Assembly (NCBI GenBank): GCA_045128735.1
Contig: JBGVRT010000017.1
Coordinates: forward strand, 8,374 to 72,373
DNA length: 64,000 bases
Origin: RGIG8775 sp045128735
GTDB lineage: Bacteria > Bacillota > Clostridia > Oscillospirales > CAG-272
Direction of reading: 5' to 3'
A program made the translations under genes and the position numbers. This document shows positions 16,959 to 25,642 of this stretch, in pieces; the stretch's first letter is position 1, and the number at the start of each line of letters is the position of its first letter. The notes beneath the pieces were generated by a model. That model worked only from the letters and a program-made list of their open reading frames with translations. It was not told the origin of the DNA and did no database searches.

Positions 16959-17468
16959 CTATGAAATCGGGTCAAGCTTTTCCTTTAAGAGCTCCCTGCC
17001 CCTCGCAAGCCGCATTTTTACGGCTGACTGAGAAAGCCCCAAGCCCTTTGCCACGTCGGCAACGCTCAGCTCCTCAAGGTAATGAAGCACGAAAACGCTT
17101 CTGTATTTTTCGGGCAGAGCGAAGATTGAATTAAGAACTTCGCCGTCCGAGCCCTCTACCCCATAATCCTCAAGCTCGTTTATCTCGTCAAGCGCCACCG
17201 AGCTTCTCACGGTGCGCTTTCGCATAACGTCCTTACAATGGTTGGACGTAACACGCAAGAACCAAGCCTTTTCGTGTTCTTTGTCGTTAAAGACCTTGGG
17301 GTCGGTAAAATACTTTAAGAAAACGTCTTGTACCGCATCTTCCGCGTCCTCCCTGCTTCTTAGCATTGAATAACAAACGCGGAACAGCATTTCCCCATAC
17401 CTATTATATAAAGTTTCAAAATCCGTCGGCTCGCCTTTCGGCTTTCCGAGAAATGGCAGATCGTGCAT
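16959..17468 (-). CDS. ECF-type RNA polymerase sigma factor
   Basis: The 169-residue protein has sigma region 2 (YNRYGEMLFRVCYSMLRSREDAEDAVQDVFLKYF) and region 4 (ALPEKYRSVFVLHYLEELSVADVAKGLGLSQSAVKMRLARGRELL), with the short linker typical of group 4 sigma factors. It lacks regions 1 and 3. It is paired with the following membrane protein as a likely sigma/anti-sigma switch. The start has AAAGGAACGG upstream. The target promoters cannot be deduced. Confidence 0.93.
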   Translation of the reverse strand: MHDLPFLGKPKGEPTDFETLYNRYGEMLFRVCYSMLRSREDAEDAVQDVFLKYFTDPKVFNDKEHEKAWFLRVTSNHCKDVMRKRTVRSSVALDEINELEDYGVEGSDGEVLNSIFALPEKYRSVFVLHYLEELSVADVAKGLGLSQSAVKMRLARGRELLKEKLDPIS

Positions 17469-17583
17469 TTGTCCGTTCCTTTCCGAAGCATTTTTTGAAG
17501 GTGCTTCGATGAGGAAGAATCACACATCTTACACCCTTAACACGCACCAAGTCATCAAAAGGTCACAAAATTTGAAAAATTTT

Positions 17584-18399
17584 TTACAGAGAGTATACAA
17601 GGTCGGCTATGACCCCCTCGTTATTTGTGCAAAGGCACTTGCTGCATATTGCCTTTACCTCGTCTATGGCGTTTGAAGGGCAGACCGCCACGTCAGCCGC
17701 CCTAAGCATTGCAATATCGTTTTCGTTGTCGCCGCAAGCGTAAACAGTCAGCTCCCTGCCCTGCTTGGCATAAAGCTCCTTGAACGGGTCAATAAGCTTT
17801 GCTTTATTGACTCCGACTGTCTGCAGTTCAAGCTGGATGGCGCTTGAACGGTTATATTCGTAGCGTCCCGCAAACTCTCTTTTCAGTATCTCCTCAAGCT
17901 CCACAAGCGTTTGCGCTTCATCTACGAACGACAATTTATAAATATTTTCGGAATCCCACTTTTCATAAGGAACACATACAACCGCGTTTATACCGTGGTC
18001 ACGCAACGATTCTGCCGCTTTTCCGTCGGGGTCTTCAACCAGGTATCCGTTTCTCGCGCTTCCGCGTATAATTCTCACCATATTTAGATTATGTACAAAT
18101 TGAACCGTTTTAATTACAAGCTCAGCGTCTATAAAAGTTTCGCATGACACCTCACGCTTTGAAAAATCGTAAAAATACGTTCCGTTACACATAAGCGCGG
18201 GGGCGTTAAGCAGTTTTTCCACGCCAATAACCGTGTTTTCCAAGCCGTGGTGCATTCTTCCTGTGGAAATAGTAAAAATTCCACCCTCGCTCTTGAAATA
18301 TTCGATTGCATCAACGTTTCTTTGCACCATTTTCGAGCCATCCGCAAGAAAGGTTTTATCAAGGTCGGTGAGAATGGCTATATTATCAAATTTTCCCAT
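17584..18399 (-). CDS. HAD-superfamily hydrolase, Cof type
   Basis: The 271-residue protein has the nucleophile motif LTDLDKTFL at the N-terminus, ISTGRMHHG as motif II, and CGDNENDIAML as motif IV, with the C2 cap of Cof-type sugar phosphatases between. Such enzymes dephosphorylate sugar phosphates or nucleotides; the substrate is unknown. It is 12 bp downstream of the pseudouridine synthase gene, so probably co-transcribed with it. Confidence 0.9.
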   Translation of the reverse strand: MGKFDNIAILTDLDKTFLADGSKMVQRNVDAIEYFKSEGGIFTISTGRMHHGLENTVIGVEKLLNAPALMCNGTYFYDFSKREVSCETFIDAELVIKTVQFVHNLNMVRIIRGSARNGYLVEDPDGKAAESLRDHGINAVVCVPYEKWDSENIYKLSFVDEAQTLVELEEILKREFAGRYEYNRSSAIQLELQTVGVNKAKLIDPFKELYAKQGRELTVYACGDNENDIAMLRAADVAVCPSNAIDEVKAICSKCLCTNNEGVIADLVYSL

Positions 18400-18411
18400 T
18401 TTTCCTCAAAA

Positions 18412-19362
18412 TTACAAAATCGTTTTTTCAAGCTTTTCAATAAGCTTTTTCATATCCTCGGGCAGCTCGCACTCAAAGTGCATAAGCTTTCCCGTTTTCG
18501 GGTGGGTCAAGCTAAGCTCCTTTGCGTGGAGACACTGACCGTTTATAAGGTGCTTGTTAGCCGCCTCGAATTGGGTTCTTCCGCCGCCGTAGATGACGTC
18601 GCCCACAAGAGGATGACCCTTGTACGCCATATGAACGCGTATCTGATGGGTTCTTCCAGTCTCAAGCTCGCATCTGACAAGCGAAAATCCCTTGTAACGT
18701 GCAATTACCGTGTAGTGGGTGACGGCGTTTCTCGCCGTTCCTTGCCCCTCTTTAAGCACAGCCATTTTTTTGCGGTCGGTGGGGTGTCTGCCGATAGGCG
18801 CGTCCACCGTTCCCGAGTCCTCCGCAAAGCTTCCTATTATTATAGCGTAATAAACGCGGCTTACCGCGTGCACCTTAAGCTGTTCGGCAAGCGAATTATG
18901 AGCCTCGTCGTTCTTAGCCGCCACCAGAAGTCCGCTTGTGTCTTTATCAATTCTATGGACAATTCCGGGGCGCACAACCCCTCCAATGCCCGATAATGAC
19001 CCCTTACACCTGTACAAAAGTGCGTTCACAAGTGTTCCGCGCGGATTGCCTGCCGCAGGGTGAACCACCATACCGCAGGGCTTATTTACAACTATTATGT
19101 CATCGTCCTCATACACAACGTCAAGCGGAATATCCTCGGGCTCTGCTCGGTCGGGCTCGGGCTCGGGGAGCTCGATTTCCACCTCGTCGCCTGCGCGAAG
19201 CTTATAGTTTTTGGCAATCTCCTTGCCGTTTACTGTTATGTCTCCGCTTTCCACAAGCTTTGCCGCCGCAGAGCGAGTAAGCTCGCTGTTCTCGGCAACG
19301 TAGGCGTCTATCCGCTTTCCAATGTCTGAAGGCGCAGAATTCAAAATAACACTATCTTCCAT
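18412..19362 (-). CDS. RluA-family pseudouridine synthase (RluD-like)
   Basis: The 316-residue enzyme isomerises uridine in rRNA. An N-terminal S4 domain (DAYVAENSELTRSAAAKLVE...) precedes the catalytic domain with Asp in GIVHRIDKDTSGLL. It is full length. It follows lspA with the ATG one base after the lspA stop; an alternative start at 19377 would overlap lspA by 14 bp. Neither has a strong ribosome site, so translational coupling is likely. The lspA-rluA order is conserved in Bacillota. Confidence 0.92.
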   Translation of the reverse strand: MEDSVILNSAPSDIGKRIDAYVAENSELTRSAAAKLVESGDITVNGKEIAKNYKLRAGDEVEIELPEPEPDRAEPEDIPLDVVYEDDDIIVVNKPCGMVVHPAAGNPRGTLVNALLYRCKGSLSGIGGVVRPGIVHRIDKDTSGLLVAAKNDEAHNSLAEQLKVHAVSRVYYAIIIGSFAEDSGTVDAPIGRHPTDRKKMAVLKEGQGTARNAVTHYTVIARYKGFSLVRCELETGRTHQIRVHMAYKGHPLVGDVIYGGGRTQFEAANKHLINGQCLHAKELSLTHPKTGKLMHFECELPEDMKKLIEKLEKTIL

Positions 19363-19363
19363 A

Positions 19364-19882
19364 TTACTCGTCAGCATTTGGCTTTTCTTGCTTCTTGGCT
19401 TTTTCCTCTTTTATAATGTCAATAAACAAGTAAACAAAGAGGATTGCGGCACCTACGCACACAAAAGCGTCGGCGACGTTAAATATCCAATACCACAAAT
19501 CGGGAAAAGCACAAAAGTCCAAAAAGTCAACCACAGTACCGTTGCCAAAGCCCTCACCGTAAAAGAGGCGGTCTATCATATTTCCGATACCTCCGCCCGC
19601 TATCATAGCGGCAGGAATATAAATAAGCTTTTGCTGTGGTCGGTACTTTACAAGATAGAAGATTATACCCGCTATCATCACCGTAGACACCACCATAAAC
19701 ACCCAACGGTTATTGCTGAAGCTGCCGAAGGAGGCACCGGGGTTTCTGATATAGGTAAAATTAAAAACATTTTTTATAAAGGGTATCGACTCGCCAAGCT
19801 CCATATTAAGCATAACTATCCACTTAGTAAGCTGGTCGAGGGCGACAACCCCGAAAATTATCAAAAAACTGATTAAAAGCAT
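19364..19882 (-). CDS. lspA: Lipoprotein signal peptidase (signal peptidase II)
   Basis: This 172-residue aspartic membrane protease cleaves prolipoproteins. Four membrane segments are visible. The catalytic aspartates lie in GGIGNMIDRLF and FNVADAFV, with the family's YIRNPGASFG region between segments. The C-terminal tail is Lys-rich. The window encodes several lipoproteins that would be substrates (11439, 24483 and 53780 genes). Confidence 0.96.
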   Translation of the reverse strand: MLLISFLIIFGVVALDQLTKWIVMLNMELGESIPFIKNVFNFTYIRNPGASFGSFSNNRWVFMVVSTVMIAGIIFYLVKYRPQQKLIYIPAAMIAGGGIGNMIDRLFYGEGFGNGTVVDFLDFCAFPDLWYWIFNVADAFVCVGAAILFVYLFIDIIKEEKAKKQEKPNADE

Positions 19883-19894
19883 AAAAACCTCTTA

Positions 19895-19968
19895 AAAAAT
19901 GGGACTGTTTTGCGCCGTGGCAAACCAAGATACAAAATCTGATTTTTACCTATATACAAAACAGTCCC
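19895..19968 (-). terminator. Long-looped hairpin between ileS and lspA
   Basis: Perfect 12-bp stem GGGACTGTTTTG/CAAAACAGTCCC (19901-19912 and 19957-19968), followed on the minus strand by six T. The 44-nt loop is far longer than in ordinary terminators and has room for alternative folding. Confidence 0.6.
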
Positions 19969-20009
19969 GTTGTCGGGCAAACGCCCTATAATGCGGCAAC
20001 GCCGCGGTT

Positions 20010-22805
20010 TTAGCCTTCGATTACCGCCTTACACTTAGCGCAAATGAAGCCGCCATCCTCGGTTGCCTCACCCTCGGTGGAGTAAGCCCAGCATCTGTCA
20101 CACTTGTGACCGTCAGCCTGCTCAACAAGCACAGCGATACCCGAATCGGTCTCGCTGAACGCCTTTTCATCAGCCTTACCGTTAACAAGCTTTACGCCCG
20201 AAGTGATGTAAACCGTAGCAAGCTCGTCCTCGAACTCCTTGAGAAGCGCATAGATCTCGGCATTTTCCGCGTAAATGGTAAGCTTTGCGTCAAGCGACTT
20301 ACCGATAAGCTTGTCTGCACGCGCAAGCTCAAGCGCCTTCATAACGTCGTCGCGGAGCTCAAACTGCTTATCCCACTTCTCAACAAGCTCGCTGAAGCAA
20401 TATGCCTCGTTATACTCGGGCATATCGTTGAGGAACACGCTTTCCTTCTTATCAGCAGATGCGTGGGGCATTGCCTGCCAGATCTCTTCACCCGTGAAGG
20501 CGATGAGAGGAGCAACAAGCTTTGTAAGTCCGTTAAGAACAAGGTACATTGCGCTCTGCGCCGAACGGCGTGCAAATCCGTCCTGCTTGCCTGTGTAAAC
20601 TCTGTCTTTGGTAATATCGATATAAAGCTTAGAAAGATTGATAGTACAGAAATTATTGATTTCGTGGTAAACGATGTGGAATTCGAAATCGTCGTAAGCC
20701 TTTCTCGAAATTCTTGTAAGCTCATTAAACTTGGCAAGGATCCACTTGTCAATATCGTACATCTCCTCAACCTTAACCATATCGGTATCCGGGTTGAAGT
20801 CGTTAAGGTTAGCCATAATGATTCTGGCTGTGTTTCTTATCTTTCTGTACGCCTCGGAAAGCTGCTTGAATATATTGTCCGAAGCGCGGACGTCAACTCT
20901 GTAATCGCTGGATGCAACCCAAAGTCTTACAAGGTCAGCGCCGTACTTAGCAATCATATCGGAGGGGTAAACCGAGTTACCGAGAGACTTGTGCATTGCC
21001 TTACCCTCGCCGTCAACAACCCAACCGTGGGTGAGAACGGTCTTATAGGGTGCGCCCTTGCCTTTTGCGCCTACCGCGGTAAGGAGCGATGACTGGAACC
21101 AGCCTCTGTACTGGTCAGCACCCTCAAGGTAGAGGTCTGCGGGCCAGGTCTTATCCTCGTCGCTGAGTGACACGAAATGGCTGGAGCCCGAGTCGAACCA
21201 ACCGTCAAGGGTATTGGACTCCTTATTGAACTTATCAGCTCCGCAATGGGGGCACTTGAAGCCTGCGGGAAGAAGCTCGGAGGTCTCGAGATCGTACCAG
21301 CAGTTAGAGCCCTTTTCGCCAAAGAGCTTAGCAATATTTTCTATAGTTTCGTCGTTACAAATAGGCTTTCCGCACTCCTCGCAGTAAACAACAGGAATAG
21401 GAAGCCCCCAATGACGCTGACGGGAAATACACCAGTCCGCACGGTCACGCACCATCTGCTTGATGCGGTCTCCGCCCCACTCGGGAAGCCACTGAACGTT
21501 CTCGCAAGCCTCAGCAGCCGCGTCCTTAAACGCCTCTACCGAGCAGAACCACTGAGGTGTTGCGCGGAAGATAATGGGATTCTTACATCTCCAGCAGTGA
21601 GGATATTCGTGCTCGATCTCCTTGCTTGCGAAGAGCGCGCCGCTTTCCTTCATATCAGCGAGAATCGCCTCGTTAGAGTCAGCATAGTACATTCCCGCAA
21701 ACTTACCTGCGTCGCTTGTCTGATATCCCTTATCATCAACGGGAACGATTACGTCGATATTATATCTGCGGCAGGTGATATAGTCGTCAGCACCGAAGCC
21801 GGGAGCTGTATGAACGCAGCCCGTACCGCTGTCCATAGTTACGTAATCGGCATTTACGATGATGCTTTCACGGTCAATGAAGGGGTGAATTGCCTTCATA
21901 AACTCGAAGTCAGCACCGGGTCTTGTAGCGAGAACCTCATAGTTCTCAATTCCGCCCTCCTCCATAGTCTTAGGAAGAAGCGCCTCTGCCACGATATAGC
22001 ACTCGCCGTTATCAGCCTTAACCACAACGTAGTTCTCGGTGGGGTTAAGAGCTATGGCAAGGTTGCCGGGAAGAGTCCACGTAGTAGTGGTCCATATAAT
22101 AAAGTAGGTATTTTCAAGGTCGCAAACAGAGGAAAGAAGTCCCTTATCGTCCTTAACTCTGAATTTAACGTAGATAGAGGTACACTTATCGGTCTTATAC
22201 TCGATTTCAGCCTCTGCAAGAGCCGTTTCATCCTTGGGGCACCAATAAACAGGCTTAAGACCCTTATAGATATAGCCCTTCTTGTACATCTCGCCGAACA
22301 CCTTTACCTCGGTAGCCTCGAACTTAGGTGCCATTGTGAGGTAAGGATGCTCCCAATCAGCAACGAGACCAAGTCTCTTGAACTGGTCTGCCTGCTTGTC
22401 CACAAAGCCCTGAGCGAACGCCTCGCATGCAGAGCGGAACTCGGAGATAGACATCTTCTTGCGGTCAAGCTTATTCTTCTTTATAATGGCCGACTCGATG
22501 GGCATTCCGTGGTTATCCCAACCGGGAATGTAGGAAATCTTGTATCCCGACATCGACTTATATTTATTGATGAAATCCTTAAGGACCTTGTTAAGGGCGT
22601 GACCCATATGGATATCGCCGTTTGAGAAGGGAGGTCCGTCGTGAAGGATGTAGAGGGGCTTGCCCTCATTGTTTTCGAGCATCTTATTGTACAGGTCAAT
22701 CGATTCCCAATACTTGAGCATCTCAGGCTCGCGCTGAGGAAGATTTGCTCTCATTGCAAATTCGGTACGGGGGAGATTAAGTGTACTCGTGTAATCCTTT
22801 GGCAT
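20010..22805 (-). CDS. ileS: Isoleucyl-tRNA synthetase
   Basis: The 931-residue class I enzyme charges tRNA-Ile. Features are the HIGH-type motif in FSNGDIHMGHALNKVL near residue 60, the CP1 editing domain, the KMSKS-type GKAMHKSLGNS and a C-terminal zinc ribbon CDRCW...CAKC. The start has GGAG upstream. Only 49 bp separate it from ylmH, with no T-box, so it is probably read through from the division cluster, as is common in this neighbourhood. Confidence 0.97.
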   Translation of the reverse strand: MPKDYTSTLNLPRTEFAMRANLPQREPEMLKYWESIDLYNKMLENNEGKPLYILHDGPPFSNGDIHMGHALNKVLKDFINKYKSMSGYKISYIPGWDNHGMPIESAIIKKNKLDRKKMSISEFRSACEAFAQGFVDKQADQFKRLGLVADWEHPYLTMAPKFEATEVKVFGEMYKKGYIYKGLKPVYWCPKDETALAEAEIEYKTDKCTSIYVKFRVKDDKGLLSSVCDLENTYFIIWTTTTWTLPGNLAIALNPTENYVVVKADNGECYIVAEALLPKTMEEGGIENYEVLATRPGADFEFMKAIHPFIDRESIIVNADYVTMDSGTGCVHTAPGFGADDYITCRRYNIDVIVPVDDKGYQTSDAGKFAGMYYADSNEAILADMKESGALFASKEIEHEYPHCWRCKNPIIFRATPQWFCSVEAFKDAAAEACENVQWLPEWGGDRIKQMVRDRADWCISRQRHWGLPIPVVYCEECGKPICNDETIENIAKLFGEKGSNCWYDLETSELLPAGFKCPHCGADKFNKESNTLDGWFDSGSSHFVSLSDEDKTWPADLYLEGADQYRGWFQSSLLTAVGAKGKGAPYKTVLTHGWVVDGEGKAMHKSLGNSVYPSDMIAKYGADLVRLWVASSDYRVDVRASDNIFKQLSEAYRKIRNTARIIMANLNDFNPDTDMVKVEEMYDIDKWILAKFNELTRISRKAYDDFEFHIVYHEINNFCTINLSKLYIDITKDRVYTGKQDGFARRSAQSAMYLVLNGLTKLVAPLIAFTGEEIWQAMPHASADKKESVFLNDMPEYNEAYCFSELVEKWDKQFELRDDVMKALELARADKLIGKSLDAKLTIYAENAEIYALLKEFEDELATVYITSGVKLVNGKADEKAFSETDSGIAVLVEQADGHKCDRCWAYSTEGEATEDGGFICAKCKAVIEG

Positions 22806-22854
22806 AATTCTGCTGTCTCCTTTATACTATACGCCATGCGTAATTTTACTTAAT

Positions 22855-23658
22855 TTATATATATTTACTCGCCACAAGGCGAAGTCTGCCTTTTTTAGTC
22901 TGCTCGGAAAGTCCCGTGACTATAAATTTTCCATAGCCGCGAACGCTTATAATCGAGCCCTCGGAAACACCTCTGTCGGGGCGCTCCTCAACGAAATAGT
23001 CAAGCTCGGCAAGTCCTGCGCGGATAGCCGTCTGTGCCTTTTCGCGCGAAAGTCCCGTAAGCGCCGACACCACGCAATCAAAACGCGCCGATGCAACCGT
23101 ATCGCTTATGGGCTGAAGCTTGGGCGCGTTGGAAAAACCGTCGGGCACGTCAAAATGCTCAACCTTTACGCTGTCGCTTCCTATCCTTTTTAACTCAAGC
23201 AGTATAAATTCCGCGATTTTGGGGTCGCAGAAAACCACCGCCGAAAAATCGTCAAGCACCGCAATATCCCCAACCACATCGCGCTCGACCCCAAGCCCAA
23301 GAAGTGAGCCCAGGTAATCGCGGTGGCTAAGCTTGCGGTACCCGCTTCCTTTTATTTTCACAGCGCTCACCGACTCGTAGGCAAGCTCCGCGAAATTTTC
23401 CTTTACGCTGTGTGCGCCGTATCCGCCCTCCACAGCCATATAATCGGGCAGGGTGTAAAGCCGATTTCTCTCGCTGCCGTCATAGCCGCCGAAAAAGAAG
23501 CTTACGCACCGAACCTTTTTTTGCGCAAGAATATTCCTTGCAATTATCTGCTCCTTTGGAGTCAAAAATGCGCTGAAGCCCGCAACGTACCTTTCGGCAC
23601 GCTCGGCAAGCTCGGAGATTTTTGCCTCAAAGAGCGCATCTGCCGCGTCGTTTCTCAT
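22855..23658 (-). CDS. ylmH: YlmH-family S4-domain RNA-binding protein
   Basis: The 267-residue protein shows the YlmH core (FFGGYDGSERNRLYTLPDY, HRDYLGSLLGLGVERDVVGDI) and a C-terminal S4 domain (SREKAQTAIRAGLAELDY...). In related bacteria YlmH binds ribosomal components and acts in translation quality control. It overlaps yggT by 4 bp and precedes ileS. The division gene divIVA, often next in this order, is missing here. Confidence 0.93.
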   Translation of the reverse strand: MRNDAADALFEAKISELAERAERYVAGFSAFLTPKEQIIARNILAQKKVRCVSFFFGGYDGSERNRLYTLPDYMAVEGGYGAHSVKENFAELAYESVSAVKIKGSGYRKLSHRDYLGSLLGLGVERDVVGDIAVLDDFSAVVFCDPKIAEFILLELKRIGSDSVKVEHFDVPDGFSNAPKLQPISDTVASARFDCVVSALTGLSREKAQTAIRAGLAELDYFVEERPDRGVSEGSIISVRGYGKFIVTGLSEQTKKGRLRLVASKYI

Positions 23659-23945
23659 CGCAACACCATTGCGCCAAAGCCCGAAAGCAGCTCCTGAACT
23701 ATATTAAGGAGCATAAACGCTATCAGAAACGAAAAATCGACGGGCGAATTTCTGAAAACGGGAAAAAGCTCAAAAAACGCTCTTACGGGAGCTATTACGG
23801 GCTCGGTTATCATATAGACCACGTCAAGCCACGCGCCGTCAAGCTCGGGAATCCATGAAGTGATAGCGCGAATAAGCATTGCAATATTCACAGCCCCGAG
23901 AATCAGCATAGCGATCCGCGCAAGCAAATACAAAATATTTTCCAC
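23655..23945 (-). CDS. YggT-family membrane protein
   Basis: The 96-residue protein has two membrane segments (about residues 3-28 and 65-90) around a polar loop with the family motif SWIPELDG and TEPVIAPVRAFF. The start is GTG with GGAGG at normal spacing. Its position between sepF and ylmH matches ylmG of Gram-positive division clusters. The exact function is not established. Confidence 0.9.
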   Translation of the reverse strand: MENILYLLARIAMLILGAVNIAMLIRAITSWIPELDGAWLDVVYMITEPVIAPVRAFFELFPVFRNSPVDFSFLIAFMLLNIVQELLSGFGAMVLR

Positions 23946-24010
23946 GCCAATCCTCCTCGTAAAACGCGTGCGAAACGCCCGACAGTAACTGTCAAAAGCG
24001 TTTATTCAAA

Positions 24011-24445
24011 TTACTCCTCGGAAGCTCCCTCGTCCTCAGCCACGTCACTCTCAATTCCAACGTTGTTGGGAGTAGCAACGAAGGTGGTCTTGGAAACCTG
24101 CTTCATATTGCCCTCGATGATGTAGAGAACGCCCTGAAGATAGTCCATAAATCTGATGATATCAGACTCCTCAAGCTCCTCGATGTTAAGAACCACAGAG
24201 CTGCCTGCCTTAAGATAGTCGGCAACCTTTACAACCTCTCCAAGGCTCTTGGGTGTGATAAGCTTAAGAGTAACAGCCGACTCGTTGATACCCGAGAAGG
24301 TACCGTTGTCGTTCTCTTCCTCTACCTCGGGCTCCTCGTCGATTACAGACGTGCCGCCCCACGGAATAGTCTCGTCACCGCCGATGGTTATGATATCGTC
24401 GATGTCTTCCTGATCTTTTTTCTTGAAATTGAAATTAATAGCCAT
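24011..24445 (-). CDS. sepF: Cell division protein SepF
   Basis: SepF polymerises and anchors FtsZ to the membrane during septum formation. The 144-residue protein has an acidic linker and the C-terminal SepF fold: VVLNIEELEESDIIRFMDYLQGVLYI followed by VSKTTFVATPNNVGIE. The N-terminus (MAINFNFKKKD) is short and not a clear amphipathic helix. It lies between a lipoprotein gene and yggT in the ylm cluster. Confidence 0.93.
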   Translation of the reverse strand: MAINFNFKKKDQEDIDDIITIGGDETIPWGGTSVIDEEPEVEEENDNGTFSGINESAVTLKLITPKSLGEVVKVADYLKAGSSVVLNIEELEESDIIRFMDYLQGVLYIIEGNMKQVSKTTFVATPNNVGIESDVAEDEGASEE

Positions 24446-24482
24446 TTCAAACCTCCAAAATTTTTGTTTATATATTCATTAT

Positions 24483-24881
24483 TTATCTTTCAAATTCAGC
24501 GATAACCTCAGAGTTACCGTAGACAACAATATTACCGAGTCTCACACACCTGCCGTTTTCGGTATTATCCATAAACTCAGCGCGGTTTTCGGCAAAAGCC
24601 ACCGCGTCGGCTTCAAGCTCAAATTCGTAAACGTACGTCCAAACAAGCGTGGGCGGAGCGGTTTCCTTTTTCATAATATGCACAATTTCGAGAATGTCGC
24701 CTTCAAGCGTCAGCTTCCTTTTTATCTCGGTAATTTCCAAATCACCGTAAACGTCGGCATAATAAAGCTCTTCGTCAAAGCTCATTACCACGTCAAGCAC
24801 GGACACCTCTGCTTCTTTTCCGCAGGAAGCAAGAGTAAGAACCATTACAAGCGCCGACAAAAAACAAAGCAATCGTTTCAT
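24483..24881 (-). CDS. Small lipoprotein of unknown function in the division cluster
   Basis: The 132-residue protein has a lipoprotein signal (MKRLLCFLSALVMVLTLASCG, Cys at residue 20) and a mature domain of about 110 residues. I recognise no domain. It sits between yggS and sepF, where most related clusters have no gene, with 15 bp and 37 bp gaps and its own GGAG site. Co-transcription with division genes suggests an envelope role, which is only inferred. Confidence 0.7.
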   Translation of the reverse strand: MKRLLCFLSALVMVLTLASCGKEAEVSVLDVVMSFDEELYYADVYGDLEITEIKRKLTLEGDILEIVHIMKKETAPPTLVWTYVYEFELEADAVAFAENRAEFMDNTENGRCVRLGNIVVYGNSEVIAEFER

Positions 24882-24896
24882 AACGTTCTCCTTTCT

Positions 24897-25589
24897 CTAT
24901 TTCACAAAAAGTCTGCTTCCTACCCTCACAAGAGTTGAGCCGCAGGCAATAGCCTGCTCAAAGCTTCCGCTCATACCCATTGAAAGTATGGGCTTTTCGG
25001 TTCTTCCGAGCTTATTGTGCCATATGTCGAGGGCAAGCTCGCGCATTTCGGTGAAATATCCGATATACTCGCTTTTGTCCTCGCACTTGGGCGCCATTGT
25101 CATAAATCCGCAAAGCTCTATATTTTCAAACTGGGAAAGCTCTTTGCAAAGTGCCGCCGCGTCCTCGGGCATTACGCCGTCCTTGTTTTCCTCGCGTCCG
25201 CTGTTTATCTCTACAAGCACCTTCATTTTAATGCCGTGCTTTTTTGCCTGCGAGTCAATTTCTCGGGCAAGCTTCAAGGAGTCAAGAGAGTGAATCATAG
25301 AAACCTTGTCGATGATGTATTTTACCTTGTTGGTCTGCAGGTGACCGATAAAGTGGATATTAAGTCCGTCTCTGTCAAGTGCATCGTAGCGCGAAAGAAG
25401 CTGTTGAACTCGGTTTTCGCCCACATCGTTCACGCCTAATTGGCGGTGGATGTAGTTTACCTCACCAACCTCCGCGCTCTTTATCGCCGCAAGCATAAGC
25501 ACGTCGCAGTCACGTTCCGACTTGGCGCAAGCCGCCTCGATAGCCGCCCTGACCTCGCCTATATTTTTATCAAGATATGAGTAATCCAT
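24897..25589 (-). CDS. YggS/PLPBP-family PLP-binding protein
   Basis: The 230-residue single-domain PLP protein maintains vitamin B6 and amino-acid homeostasis. Lys37 in LAAIKSAEV is the PLP site; HFIGHLQTNKVKYI, VLVEINSGREENKDG and the late SMGMSGSFEQAIACGSTLVRVG are family motifs. It opens the ylm-type operon. A probable promoter has TATAAT at the end of the adjacent miaA region with TGTGA before it, but a poor -35. Confidence 0.93.
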   Translation of the reverse strand: MDYSYLDKNIGEVRAAIEAACAKSERDCDVLMLAAIKSAEVGEVNYIHRQLGVNDVGENRVQQLLSRYDALDRDGLNIHFIGHLQTNKVKYIIDKVSMIHSLDSLKLAREIDSQAKKHGIKMKVLVEINSGREENKDGVMPEDAAALCKELSQFENIELCGFMTMAPKCEDKSEYIGYFTEMRELALDIWHNKLGRTEKPILSMGMSGSFEQAIACGSTLVRVGSRLFVK

Positions 25590-25642
25590 AGTCCGACTTA
25601 TACCTCAAGCAATAGTTATCAGTTTATTATATCACACTTTTA

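Noticed and set aside
22806..22860. Possible T-box before ileS
   Set aside because: Only 49 bp separate ylmH and ileS, and no GGGTGG-type core is present.
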